A stretch of DNA of 64,000 nucleotides, from contig OZ018410.1 of assembly GCA_963969595.1 (NCBI GenBank), positions 36,747,413 to 36,811,412 on the forward strand, read 5' to 3'. Position numbers and translations under genes: made by a program. Of this stretch, positions 23,779 to 35,030 are shown piece after piece. The notes beneath the pieces are model-generated. The model searched no databases and was not told where the DNA came from. It saw only the letters and a program-made list of their open reading frames with translations. Within the stretch, counting starts at the first letter, position 1, and every line of letters begins with the position of its first letter. The DNA is from Neckera pumila (taxonomy: Eukaryota; Streptophyta; Bryopsida; Hypnales; Neckeraceae).

Positions 23779-24698
23779 TTAACCCCTGAAGGCCCAAGGC
23801 TTTTTTTCTGCCAAAAAACACCCAAAACTGCCATTTTTTAGGAAAGAGTGAAGAAAAAATTAAAAATGTTTTTTTTTCACATCTGACCATAGGATCTTAC
23901 ACCTAACTAGTATAAGAATGTGTGGAAAAAATTTCAGAATTTTTGACCGCATAGATTGCAAGATATCTAAGTTTAAAGTGAAAAAAACAAGGTTTTCAGC
24001 ACATTGTGGGATTGGATTTTTTGACTTTGAACATTTTTAGCTTAAAATTTTTGCACTATAGAGTTTTGAGCTTTAAATTTTTATAGTGGAGAATTGAGTT
24101 GACGATCTACCAAAAAAAAAAAATTCAAAAAAACTTAATTTTCATTATTAAAAAAATTGTTAAGTAGAATTAGGTACGAGATAGAAGGAAAATCTAAAAT
24201 ATTCATATATTTTAGATGGAATTAAAATGCTTTAATTCCAATGGTGAGATTGTTCTAGCAAGTAAAATAAACCATGCCAAAAAAAAAATTTGAAAAATTG
24301 CAATAAAAAATGAGTCTTACAAATTATTTTTTTCAAAAAGATGCTCTAACTGCCCGAAAAACAAGAATGTCCATAACTTTCTCATAACAAATCCAAATGA
24401 AATGAATCAAAGCTTTACATATAGACAAAAATATAATCTATGGGAAAAAAAAATCAAAAAAAAAAAAATTATTTTTTGCAAAAATTTTTTGCTACCCGCT
24501 CTCCCCTGTTTTGAGCTTATTTGGTCATAACTTTTTTTCCCGGGCACCGGTTGAAAAAAAAATTATATTCCCATAAAGCTTATCAGTTTTTCTATCTTCT
24601 AAAAAGTTTCAAAAAATCAGGACAAAATTTCAGCCCGTAGGTACCTGCCCGAAATCCCACTTGTCCGTTGAACGGACACTTGGGCCTTTAGGGGTTAA
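23779..24698. mobile_element. TTAA-flanked inverted-repeat element (920 bp), nested in a relative
   Basis: Left end TTAACCCCTGAAGGCCCAAG; right end complement TTAACCCCTAAAGGCCCAAG. The interior matches 59045-59976 along its whole length in the same orientation (for example 'ggatcttacacctaactagt' near 23892 and 59159). Removing the element with one TTAA rejoins CAACCC-TTAA-AGGACCAAAC, itself a family-type terminus, so this copy landed in the end of an older member whose interior continues from 24695. Confidence 0.85.
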
Positions 24699-25591
24699 AG
24701 GACCAAACAAATTTTTTTGGATGAGGACAATTTTGGACAGCTCATTAAGCATAGAAGTACTCATTACATTTTTTGGAATTTTTTTTGGATGTAAGTACAA
24801 GGAATATTTTGTCACTTTACCAAATTTTCTTACAATTGGATTTGCCTATAGGGAGTTATGGGAGGAATGCCATTTTTGATGGACAAAAAGAGGGAGGAGA
24901 GAGCATAGCCATGGTTCTTTACGCTAGAGCAAAATTCGCATTACAATGCCTAAAGGAGCTTGCATAGGGCCTTGGATAGGTTGTCGCTCCAAGTTCACAT
25001 TGGAGCATTTTTCTAACATTTTTAAAGGCTCATAAATTTGTCCCAGTGTATAAGGAGGTGGTGACAATTAGGAATAACCGCTCCATTAGTTTTAGAAAAT
25101 TTGGCATTAAATTCAAAGAAACCAAAATACATGGCAACTATCTCACACATCTTCAAATGCCATTTATTATGTGTGGATAGAAATTAGAAGATAAGCTCTT
25201 TATACAAAAAAAAGTGGTACAAGGTAAAACAACCCCTGATGAATATGAAAAATAGAATTAGTAGGAGCATAAATGCTTGTAGTTAAGTAAAAAGTAGGAA
25301 TTTGGTTCAAAACAGAATTCTAAACCTCATTTGGCATAGTAGAATAAATTTCTCTCTAAAACCTTGAACTAAAAAAAGTTAAAAAATCAAAATAACTTTC
25401 ATCTTCAAGAAGGTGTTTGACACTTCAAGTCTCCAATCAAAATTTATGGAAAAAATTTAGAGAGGAGGTTTGGAAATGTCAAAAAAAATGTCCCCAACAA
25501 CCCACTCAAACAAAGATCCCACTAACTTGGCTCCCAAGACCTTTACTAACCTTGTTTTCACAACTCCCTTTATTCCCTTGCCAAGATGCCA
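24699..25591. other. Remnant of the older TTAA-family host element, then intergenic DNA
   Basis: 24695-24800 (AAAGGACCAAAC, then a 'gacagctcattaagcatagaagt' block) resembles the left part of the relic at 29137 ('gggtagctcactaagaacagaaat'). No right end was found. No gene seen in the rest. Confidence 0.45.
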
Positions 25592-26559
25592 TTAACCCTA
25601 GAAGGTCCAAGGCCGTTTTGGGTTTAGAAACATCATTGCTTTTGAAGTGATATAGATCTAAATGTCACTATGCTATAGAGATCTTAACCGTGCAATCTTG
25701 TAGCGTACATGTTGTTAATGATGTGTATCAAATTTGAAGTCATTTGACAGCATAGATTGCGAGATTATAATGTTTTGGTGTTGAAAAAGAATGCCTAAAA
25801 ACACATTTAGAGGCAAAATTTGATTTCTAAACCTAAGCAAATGAAAAAACTTTAAACTACAAAGTGATTCAAAACCAACATACAAACACATTGGTATTAA
25901 AAAAACATCATTCATTGACTCAATGTGTTTACAAAATGGCTAGCAAATGTCAAAAAACAGACAAGAAAAGTTGCAAAAAACACATCTAGGGCTAAACCTC
26001 CTTCTACTAAAATGCTTTTCAGTAATACATTACTTTTTGGATTGATATGAAATTTTATCCACACAAACTAAATTAGTATGTGCAACTTTTCCAGTTTTTT
26101 TTATTGAAAACAGACACTGTACGAAGAAGATACAAGCCACCAAAGTTCATTGTAGTCTATAAATGGCGGGATTTTGAATTTTGAATTGCTCCCAAACATT
26201 CAAAACAACTTGGATTGACATTAAAATTTTATCACAATAACTAGACTTTAAGGGAAATATAACCCAACAAATTTTATTGAAATCAAACATTGGATGAAGG
26301 AGATACAAGCCCCCAAAGTTGCAGCCATGAAGTGCACTTTGGTGAATCAAATTGAACTTGTGAACTTTGATTGGCTTTCAGAAAATCATTACCTTTTGGG
26401 TTGATCTGAAAATTTTACCACATAAACTAGAAAAAAAGGCGCAAATTTTCCAACAAGTTTTATTGAATTTGAACATGGGGTGCAAAAGTTATAGTACTTT
26501 GAATTGAACTTAAAACTATGTGAGGACACTTTTTGTCCTCTTGGGCTGTCTAGGGTTAA
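25592..26559. mobile_element. TTAA-flanked inverted-repeat element (968 bp)
   Basis: Left end TTAACCCTAGAAGGTCCAAG; right end complement TTAACCCTAGACAGCCCAAG; TTAA on both sides. The interior keeps a block near 25745 (GACAGCATAGATTGCGAGAT) matching 23945 in the 23.8-kb copy. Non-coding. The outermost bases TTAACCCTAG have the same TTAA-plus-CCC form as piggyBac ends. Confidence 0.8.
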
Positions 26560-26829
26560 GCTTCAAAAATGACCACTGATTTGTGCTCATGCAGAGCCCG
26601 ACTTCACATCAGCAACAACACATGTAAGAATTGAGAAAGAAAATCTGTCAAAAAGAATTTCTGCTCCAAGTGTTAGTTGAAGAATGGATTTCTTTCCTTG
26701 CTTGAAAACAAATAATTTCGAGGGAAGTTTGTGTAAGAAGTGGATAATTATGCCAATGAAGTAAAGGAATCACTTAAATGAATGAGGTAGGAAAGATCAT
26801 CTAATCATTGTTGTTGCTTCTTCTCAAAA
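26560..26829. other. Short intergenic stretch
   Basis: Nothing recognised besides AT-rich DNA. Confidence 0.5.
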
Positions 26830-27045
26830 AAGTAAAAGATTTTTTGGTCCTTCTCCAAAGTAAAAGACCTTTATGAATGTTTTGAAAGAAAGCAAAAGAC
26901 CTTTTTATTTTTTCCCTTCTCCAAAGTAAAAGCCCTTTGTCAATGTTAAAGAAAAAGTAAAAGATCTTTTTCTTTTTCAACTTCTTCAAAGTAAAAGCCC
27001 TTTGTCTATGTGTATAAAAAAATGTAAAAGACCTTTTTCTTTTTT
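26830..27045. repeat. Minisatellite, about 66-bp period, 3 units plus partial
   Basis: The phrase TTCTCCAAAGTAAAAG recurs at 26851, 26917 and about 26982 (TTCTTCAAAGTAAAAG), with AAAAGACCTTTTT between. Because 66 is a multiple of three, the minus-strand frame repeats a 22-residue unit (NIDKGLLLWRR and similar). That is a by-product, not a recognisable protein. Confidence 0.75.
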
Positions 27046-27943
27046 CTACAACACCTCTTTCATTTTATTACTTGCACCACATTGATAGATCAACATTATC
27101 ATATTATTGCTTCCATTGCGTCCACTTCAATTGTAGTGTGCATTTTGACACCATTCTTCACCCCCCATGCTTATAGTGCCAATGTATTTTTTTGTGTTGT
27201 AAAGAGCACCAACTTCAGTAACTCACCCGCATTTCAAAATTTGTTAATATAAAAAACAAACAAACTTAGAATCATGGGAAATTTAGCAAGCAACTACAAA
27301 AGACACTGTATATTCAAGGCTCATAGGCTCGCATTTCCATACTCACATGCTAACAACATTGATAAACATTGTTGTTCTTTTTTTTTGGTATTTCTTGATC
27401 TTTCCAAGGTAGTTTGGAGTCTTTCATTCCAATAACTTATACTCCATATATAATAAATAAGTTTTTGCCTATTTTCTAAGATAATCCATGAAAGACCCTT
27501 TAGATTCTCCTATATGACCGGTATTTAGCTTTATAACTCTTCAATTGTAGTTTAAAACATGAATTGTGGTACATTGTTTACGTACTATCATGATTTTGAG
27601 ACCTCCAATTTCTTTTCAAAAAGAGTCAAAGTTCTCACTTACATCAAATGGATCCCTCCACTCAGTGGTGTACTGACACCTGGCACAAGTGAATCCCAAG
27701 TGCAAGGCAGGCAGGCAGGTACATTTTCCCTCCAACTGACTCTGATTTGCATATCATCATAATAAGCTTACGTCTTCTGAAATTTTGTAGTACAGTGCTA
27801 ATTGAGAGGGATTCTCTGGTTTGACTGGCACGCCCCGACCGACTTTGACTACTTAGTCAGGTCTGTTCCGCAATGGCTTTCAATTTTTTTTGTTTGGTTA
27901 GGCTATTGGTAGAGCCACATGCTCCCCGGAATATTGGATCATA
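27046..27943. other. Intergenic DNA
   Basis: No gene seen. A (GGCA)4 microsatellite lies at about 27703-27719. A slightly GC-richer segment (27640-27860) precedes the next MITE. Confidence 0.5.
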
Positions 27944-28215
27944 AAGTGGGTACACCCAAAACCGCCACAAATTGGTACTGTGCCTAGTTACTGTTACTAG
28001 GCTGGTCAAATTTTCATATTGTCTTGTTGACAAGTGAAAGGAGGTTCCAACGCACCAAAGAACGTAGCATTTGGATGTTGTATGCAAAAGTTATTAAGGA
28101 ACAAAGTTTGGTTCTAAAAGCATTTCTTCCACATAGGTACAACACTGATTTTGGAGATGTACAGATTATATAGATGGCGGTTTAAGGTCAGGGGCGCATT
28201 TGGGTGTACCCACCT
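27944..28215. mobile_element. TA-flanked MITE (272 bp)
   Basis: Ends: left AAGTGGGTACACCCAAA, right complement AAGGTGGGTACACCCAAA (its leading A is the host-side base), each bordered by TA. The right arm also carries a GGCGG block complementary to CCGCC inside the left arm. No transposase. It resembles the AGGTAG-type MITEs listed elsewhere in TA target and first bases. Confidence 0.65.
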
Positions 28216-30185
28216 TATATGAAATGGAATGGAAGGATGTAAAAACAAGCGGTCATGCAAAGTCTACAGTTTTTACCCTTGCAGAGAACACTAGAATTTT
28301 TTTATTTGCCACACATGATGAAATTTGGAAAATGGAAATGGAAATTTGGATTTCGAGGTCCCAAATTCGCTCAAGGAGGTGAATAAAGAACGACAAAGGA
28401 GAGGTGAGGAATGCAGAACACTAAACAGCCACAAAATAAAGGTTTATCCTTGGTTTGGGGCAAGACAAGCATATGACTTAGACTTCAAATGAGTACTTGA
28501 ACGTCTTGCAATAAATATGAAATAAATTATCTATATGGGATGTATACATTTGTCCACCTATTTTGAATGAATTCCGTTTGAATATTGGTGAATGTAGAAT
28601 TTTTTGGAGGGGGATTTAGCAAGTTTAAATCATTTCCTTATCCACTTTTTTTAGTGTTAAGGTAGCCAATGTCCATATAAAGTAAAGATTGTAGCAAAAT
28701 TGTCTAGAATAATTTGGATATTCCTTGGGTGTTAGTGATTTTTTAAGAATTTTTTGGTAGTGCCCCTAGCTGTGATAAGGGCAAAAGAGTTGGGGTTCTT
28801 TTCTTTTTTTCTTTTTTAATACCATTGGTTGTACAGAGTCTATTGGTTATTCAAGGGGCCAAAAAAATTTACTATTGAGTATGTGTCAATGAAGCTAGGA
28901 TTGTTTACATTAGGCCTCAATCTAAAAAAAGGTTTAAGACAAAAATGATGCAAATTAGATCCAAATTTCAACTTCAAGAGGCCATTACTATAATAATTGT
29001 TGGACTGGTCTTGGACCTTAGTATAAAGGTTTTAGGACTTGTTTTGTACTTCAATTTTGAAGACATGGACTAATCTAGTCGGATCAACTCTATATGAACC
29101 ATTTTGAGTTTTTAATAGTCTTTTAACCCCTCACGTAACCCCTAAAGGACTGAATGGCATTTTTTGGCAACATAGCAATTTTGGGTAGCTCACTAAGAAC
29201 AGAAATTTTATTTTTTTTCTTTAAAAATTTTACACAACTTGTGCCCAAGGAGTAGCTTTAAGACCCAACAAATTTTCAAAACTTTTGACTACATGGTTAA
29301 AAGTTATTGGATGATATGTCATTTTCAATGGTTGGTCGGTTAGAGAAATTTTGGACTCTGTAGAAAGCTACCAAGAAGTGTCAAAACGGACTTTTGCATT
29401 ACATTTATTTTGCATGAGGAGGAACTTTTCCCCTATTCCAACACTTTGTCAGTATTTCCAAAGCGTTGGTCCCCAGTATTGCTATTAAAATGGAGGAAGA
29501 TTGTGGAGTTAGTGCTTTATATTTAATCACAATCAAGCAAAGCCATCGCAAATGTGCTACTCTGACAATTGCAGAATAGGAAACTTATATATACTCTTTG
29601 TCAGTTAAGATATTCAGACAAGGTGAATCTCTCTTTTGTCATAGATTCCCATCCTTTCAATAGCTCCGTAGGGCGATTGAATTGGATTGGTTTGTCAAAT
29701 CCTAGCAACCTTCCAGAGAGTCCAAAATTTCTCTAATGTTACCAATTTGGAGGGATGTTATTTTTTAAGAAAAAAATGTAAGGGAAAATTAAAAAAACTA
29801 ATCTATCTATTTTCAAGCAGATGCCAAATCACAATTGCCAACTTTCATTATTTATTTGGCAAAGAACGTCAACCTTGATCATTGTATAAAGTAGTATTTC
29901 ACGCCTAAAGCCCCTTCCAAACCAAAATGAACTTTGAGAAATTTTGGCATCTAAAATGAAGTATGAAGTTGTTGCTTATCTTCTCTTCATATCTTTGAGA
30001 TTAGGGAAATAATAGTTAAGAGCTTCTAGGAAGTTGAATTTTTATAAAAATCTAATGAATGTAAATCTTTCTTGCAAAGGGACTTTGAATTATGGGGCTC
30101 AAAAGCCAAACAAAGCCACATTATCAAAAGTTCAAGCAATCTTGCAAAAAACATTTTGTTCTGCTCTTTGTAGATTATGCTCTTA
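28216..30185. other. AT-rich intergenic DNA with a truncated TTAA-family relic at about 29137-29400
   Basis: A left terminus TAACCCCTAAAGGACTG at 29137 is followed by family-type interior, but no right end was found. Nothing gene-like was recognised in the rest. Confidence 0.45.
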
Positions 30186-31470
30186 TACACACATTACCCT
30201 CAGAATCCCAATTTTTTAATTTCCTAAACCTACTAACTGTTGAGAATAAGATCCTAAAGTTACAAATTCTAAAAAAGGAATGAAATGTGATTAATAGCCC
30301 TTGAAGTGTGATTAGAGATGGCTAGACTTTGGCGGTGTCGTGAGTATTTGCCAATTTCTAATTTATGGATCTTTAGGATGAACTAGATGATAAATATCCA
30401 ACAAAAGTGGCCCCTCTTGGAGACATGCTCTTCGCACTCTGATTTGGATGATACCGTACGTTCAGGTCAGGTTCCGCACCTGGGTGCTGAAATAATTTGA
30501 TTTTGGCATTTGAATTTCTTGGCTTTCAGCACTTTGCTCTTTCTAATTTGATGACACTCCTCTTCAAATGAATTGATTTTTTTCTTCTTATACATAAATA
30601 TGTTCCTTTTTCAAAAAAAATTCAAGAATAAATTTTTAATGTTCAGAATTGGCAATAATGAAATTTTCTCATATTTTTAGATACAGTTGTACAATTTTTC
30701 AAATTTTAGGCATGTTTCAAATTTTCCCTAATTATTTACAAAACTGACCTACACGTATGATGCCTTTGATGATAAAACCACGTTATACAAAATATGCTTA
30801 TCAATTTCATGGACAAGTAATTATAACTTACACATCCCTAGCATTTTTTCAATGTGCTGCACCACTGACCAAAATACCAAATTCAGATGATACAAAAAAT
30901 AATCTATTAGGGCCTCTTCACACTATGGCCGTCCAAGTCGAGAGGCCATGGGACTCTGCAATATGATTGGTGGAACCAACGGACCCTGCAATACGATTAG
31001 TGGAAACGATGGACTCTCGACTTGGACGGCCATAATGTGAAGAGGCCTTTAGTATTGATGGGCAACCCATATGAAAGTTATGCATTTAATGTACTCCCTA
31101 CAATATTGCAATGAAAGCAATTTGTTTCAACAGAGGACACCTAATTTTTTTGTATGATACAAACTTAGCCACTCATATCATGATATCAATCAATCATATG
31201 CTTTTTGAACTATTTAGTGGATGACACTCATGTAATCCATTAGGAAGATTTTCAACGAACTAGGGTGCATGAAAATTAGGGTAGAACCCTGACTGAGGTT
31301 TGAGAAATCTCATTTACAGAATTAGGGTAAATTAAATTCTAGGTAAGACATTAAAGTGGTCATATAAAGTCTGCAATTTTACACCTGTGGAATTTTCATT
31401 TGCCAAAAATTTGGGAATTTGGATTTTGGGAATTTGAATTCAAAGGCAAGAAGTTATAAATCCAAGCAAT
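30186..31470. repeat. Dispersed repeat, copy A (partner at 47235-47905)
   Basis: Blocks such as GTGAGTATTTGCCAA, GACAAATATCCAACAAAAG-like (30388), ATGCCTTTGATGATAAAA (30760) and CATTAGGAAGATTTTCAAC (31238) recur in the same order near 47372, 47426, 47524 and 47792. Copy A is expanded by extra DNA, including the fold-back element at 30911-31048. Non-coding. Confidence 0.7.
30911..31048. mobile_element. Fold-back element with 35-bp arms
   Basis: Arms 30911-30945 and 31014-31048 are inverted copies with one mismatch; each begins (outside in) GGCCTCTTCACA and ends TCGAGAG. The loop (30946-31013) holds two 30-bp direct units around GCAATATGATTGGTGGAA and GCAATACGATTAGTGGAA. TTAG flanks both ends and may be the target duplication. 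The GC content contrasts with the host repeat. Confidence 0.8.
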
Positions 31471-32306
31471 CCACTCCAAAATTATGAACTGCCTCCTATA
31501 ATTAGCTTTGAAACAGACATGAGGTAGTCTTGAAATTGACCTCTATAGTCATTGAATGGATCAAGAAAAAATATTATTATTTTTTGCAAGAGCCAATCAT
31601 TCTCGTTGCTTTCTCCATTTCTCTTAACAAGTTGCAAGATAAGTAACAATTTATGTAATAGATAACTAATGAGCCGCACTAGTGGCAAATAAGTTATTGT
31701 ACATGGCTGGTTGTACATTTTTCAATCACAACCTTGATCTTTATGATCCAAGGGCATAGGAAGCAAGTTGGAAGAAAAGAAGGTTATGAGTTGCAATTTG
31801 TAATGGCAATGGTGATGGGTTGCCAATGGAACAGAGCTACGTTAGCATTGAAAAGTCAACAACTCAGTATGGAAGACCTAGGGTCATAAATAGGTGCCTA
31901 TGACACAACTTGTTTGTAAATACAATAATAATTCAATAGTGCTTCAAAAAATATGAAATCACGTGTGTTACATTCCACATCTATTTTTTTTTTTTCTTAA
32001 AAAATGAGTTAAAAATATTCCCATAATAAGAAATACATGAAAAATGCGGACCAAACCTCATATGAGTGGTTTTGCAAGCCTCCTACCTTAGAGGTAATTT
32101 TTTACACTTACCCTTGACATGGGCCAAGGTGAACTGATTCTTGCTCGTCCCCTCAAACAAGTACCAGGGTGCATGTAAAAAATAAAGACCTCCTACTTTG
32201 TGCTTGATAAAATTACTTACCTCGTCCCGCCCCCTCCCCTCCTAGCTAATTTGGGGTCTCTGATTGCAAATTTGAATTCAAAATTTGCAAATTTTATCAT
32301 GCTTCA
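31471..32306. other. AT-rich intergenic DNA
   Basis: No gene or clear repeat structure. A 78-codon minus-strand frame (31482-31718) has no recognisable motif. Confidence 0.5.
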
Positions 32307-32989
32307 TCATACTACTAAAATCATAACTCCCTCTGTAATATCATAAATGCTACCATTAATAATAGGGGCTCATGCTTGCTATGCTACGCATTCATTGTAT
32401 CACATATTAGTAAAATTTTGATATATTTGAATAGAATGCATGATAATGATTTCAATATGTCTTTGAAATAATTAATTTTAATATTTTGTAAAAATATTTT
32501 CAATCATGCATACATAAAAATAATATTTTCACACAATGTTTTATTACAGAAATAGAGTAGTAGTTTGCAATCACCTCTGTAATATTAGTTTTACAGCTTT
32601 TATGATTTCAAAATTCTATTGCTACTACCAAATGATTTGAAAAATTTATTCAATTGAAACAATTTTGGATTTCACAACAATTAAGTTGTTCATGAAGTTT
32701 TTGAAATTTACAAGTTTTTCTTTTCAATTCTCCAAGATTTTGGATTGTTATTGTTTGTAACAATTGAGTCAACTTTTGAATGCATTACAATAAATGTGTA
32801 TCTTTTACAATATTCACCATTGCATATATTTCATTCATCATTCATACTTATAAACAAAATTATACAAAGATTTTAGTAATTTTCATTTGAAGATTTATTG
32901 AAATTTTTGTTCTGCATTTTATCTAACACATAAAAAATCTAATAAAATTTTAATGATGAATGCGTAGCATAGCAAGCGCCAACCACTAG
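32307..32989 (+). mobile_element. Non-autonomous Helitron-like element, copy 2
   Basis: Starts TCATACTACTAAAATC after a host A; ends CCAACCACTAG before a host T. It aligns with copy 1 (7012-7727) along its length with few mismatches and a deletion of about 35 bp near 32842. The same subterminal inverted pair is present (left about 32373-32392, right about 32953-32975). High similarity suggests recent activity compared with copy 3. Confidence 0.8.
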
Positions 32990-34730
32990 TGGAAAATAAA
33001 AAATTTCAGCGTTTTCCCTCGGGGACAAGCGAGGGGGGCAGTTTGTACACCCCCCCCCGACCCGACGTTGGTACAGCCAGGTCATGTATGCCTGGTATGT
33101 TGCAGTCAAGTGATGATATTCATGCACCGTACAAGGCGGTGCACCATTCAAGGTGATTCAGACTCACTGCAGTGCAGCAACTGAACTCAAATCTTCAGTT
33201 TGATTTTTTTACCAATTTCTCATTGGCTAGGAAATGAATTGACCCTAAGTTATTTGACTTCAAGATTACGACTTTAGGTTAACTTTGAAGTGCGTCGACG
33301 TCCATATTTTGGGCGATGAACAGAGAGCTTGGAGGCATTGTTTCGTCCAACTAAGTTCTCATTCATCCAATGTAATATTTGAATCTAGAAAAGACAACCT
33401 TCTTTAATGACCAAATTCATGAAATTTTAGTTAATGATGTTTCTATACAAAGATGTAAACAAAAATGTGTGCAAAAATTCAAAAAAAGGATTGAGACGTT
33501 TAGGGGTTAAGACAATGATGAGAAGATTTGATTTGATAAATGTAGAACTACTCCCTCCATCTCACTAAAAACTTTCAAATTGGAAATTATAGTGCATGTA
33601 CATTTAAAACACCTCTATTTAATATTGGTTTTGATGGTTGATGGTTGTGCAAGCGATGTGGAATGTTTGGAGTTGATTGAGTGGGAATTGATTTGAATTC
33701 CACATTACTTTGTCAATGATCAAAATCAATAAATGGAGGGCAGTTTAGTAGTACAAGCACTATGTTATTAGCTGTTATCCATTGACAATGGGCTTATTGA
33801 AAACCTGAGATTAGGGAGGAAATATTTGTACAACAGACGATCTAGTCTGAGCAGCTTTGTCAAAATCTATTGTATTTTTTGCATGAGAATGTAGGTTTAT
33901 GGTTTTTGGAGAAAGGAATCGTGGATTTGTAGTGCTCTTGAGGGAGATGGAAAAATGGCACGTGGAGCTTCATGAAGTGAGATCAATGACTCTTGAACAT
34001 AACAAACTACATTGTAGGCTCTCTAAAGAATGTCAAAGTGTTGACCAAGAGAGAAATGGCAATGCCACAAAGTTGATGAGGAAAAAATTGAATACATAGG
34101 GACCAACTTTTCAATCTTTTCAAAGACCTTGGCCATCTCCATTGTCATTGTCATGTTGTTGTAATGGCTTCATTGAAGAAGCCCTTATATACAGTAGTGT
34201 GCAATTAGTTTCACTGCAAAAAAACTACATGTTATTTGAGTGACATCCTTATCTACGGTAATATTTAAAATATTTAGAAGAAAATTTCCATATTTTAATA
34301 ATACTAGACAATTTACAATTAATTCGTAGAAATGTAATATTGCATTTTATTATTATTACGATGATGATTATATAATATAAAATACATCATTAAATGTTCA
34401 TGTGTTAAATATGTTTTTGTATATGTTATAATTCTTTGTCCAATTGTATTGAATTAGAATGATCCAAACTCCCAAAGTGTTGCCACAACTACAACAGCCA
34501 AATATGACAACAAGAAAGCTCACCATGAATCAACAAAATTATGTGGGTTTAGACCACTTTGTTGAGATCCTAATTAACAAAAATAAACATGTGGCATTTA
34601 TGCTTTATTTCATTTTCTTCTGTTTTGTAATTTTAAAAATCAAATTATTTTCAAATTCCATAATTGTGACAAGATAAATCAAAGATTACAAACTAGGTTC
34701 ATACAAATGGTTTCAAAAAACCCTAGTCTA
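32990..34730. other. Intergenic DNA with a solo right end of the TTAA family
   Basis: 33010-33180 is a GC-richer patch with a C9 run and GTACA-type words. At 33500-33510 TTTAGGGGTTAA is a right terminus without a visible partner. A plus frame at 33899-34099 (66 codons, helical and charged) has no family I know. Confidence 0.45.
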
Positions 34731-35030
34731 AGGTAGGCAGTTTTTAAAGCGACCTTTTAAGGGCTGATTGCATTTAGGGGGAAGCTAAAATCTTTGAAAC
34801 AATTTTAGTAAATTTTTGTAGGAAGAATTATGAAATTGGCATCTAATCCAAGTCGTTTCATATTTTTTGGACCTTTGTGGAATTAGTTACAGTTTTTTGA
34901 ACTTGAAACGCAGTGGTTCCTAAAAGCGACCTCTTCTTGAAATGTATATTGTTGGTAATTGAAGAAAACAAAATGTACCTTTGTGTTGAGATCGCTTTTA
35001 GAGTCGGGTTGCTTTAAGAGCCGCCTACCT
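34731..35030. mobile_element. TA-flanked AGGTAG-type MITE (300 bp)
   Basis: Left end AGGTAGGCAGTTTTTAAAGC; right end complement AGGTAGGCGGCTCTTAAAGC; TA immediately outside both. Inside, GCGACCT and complementary AGGTCGC-like words repeat. Non-coding. Confidence 0.75.

Noticed and set aside
25592..26559. PIF/Harbinger (TWA target) or mariner (TA target) origin of the TTAA elements
   Set aside because: Right ends are always followed by TTAA, and the array empty site shows the full four bases, which fits TTAA better; still worth testing with more copies.
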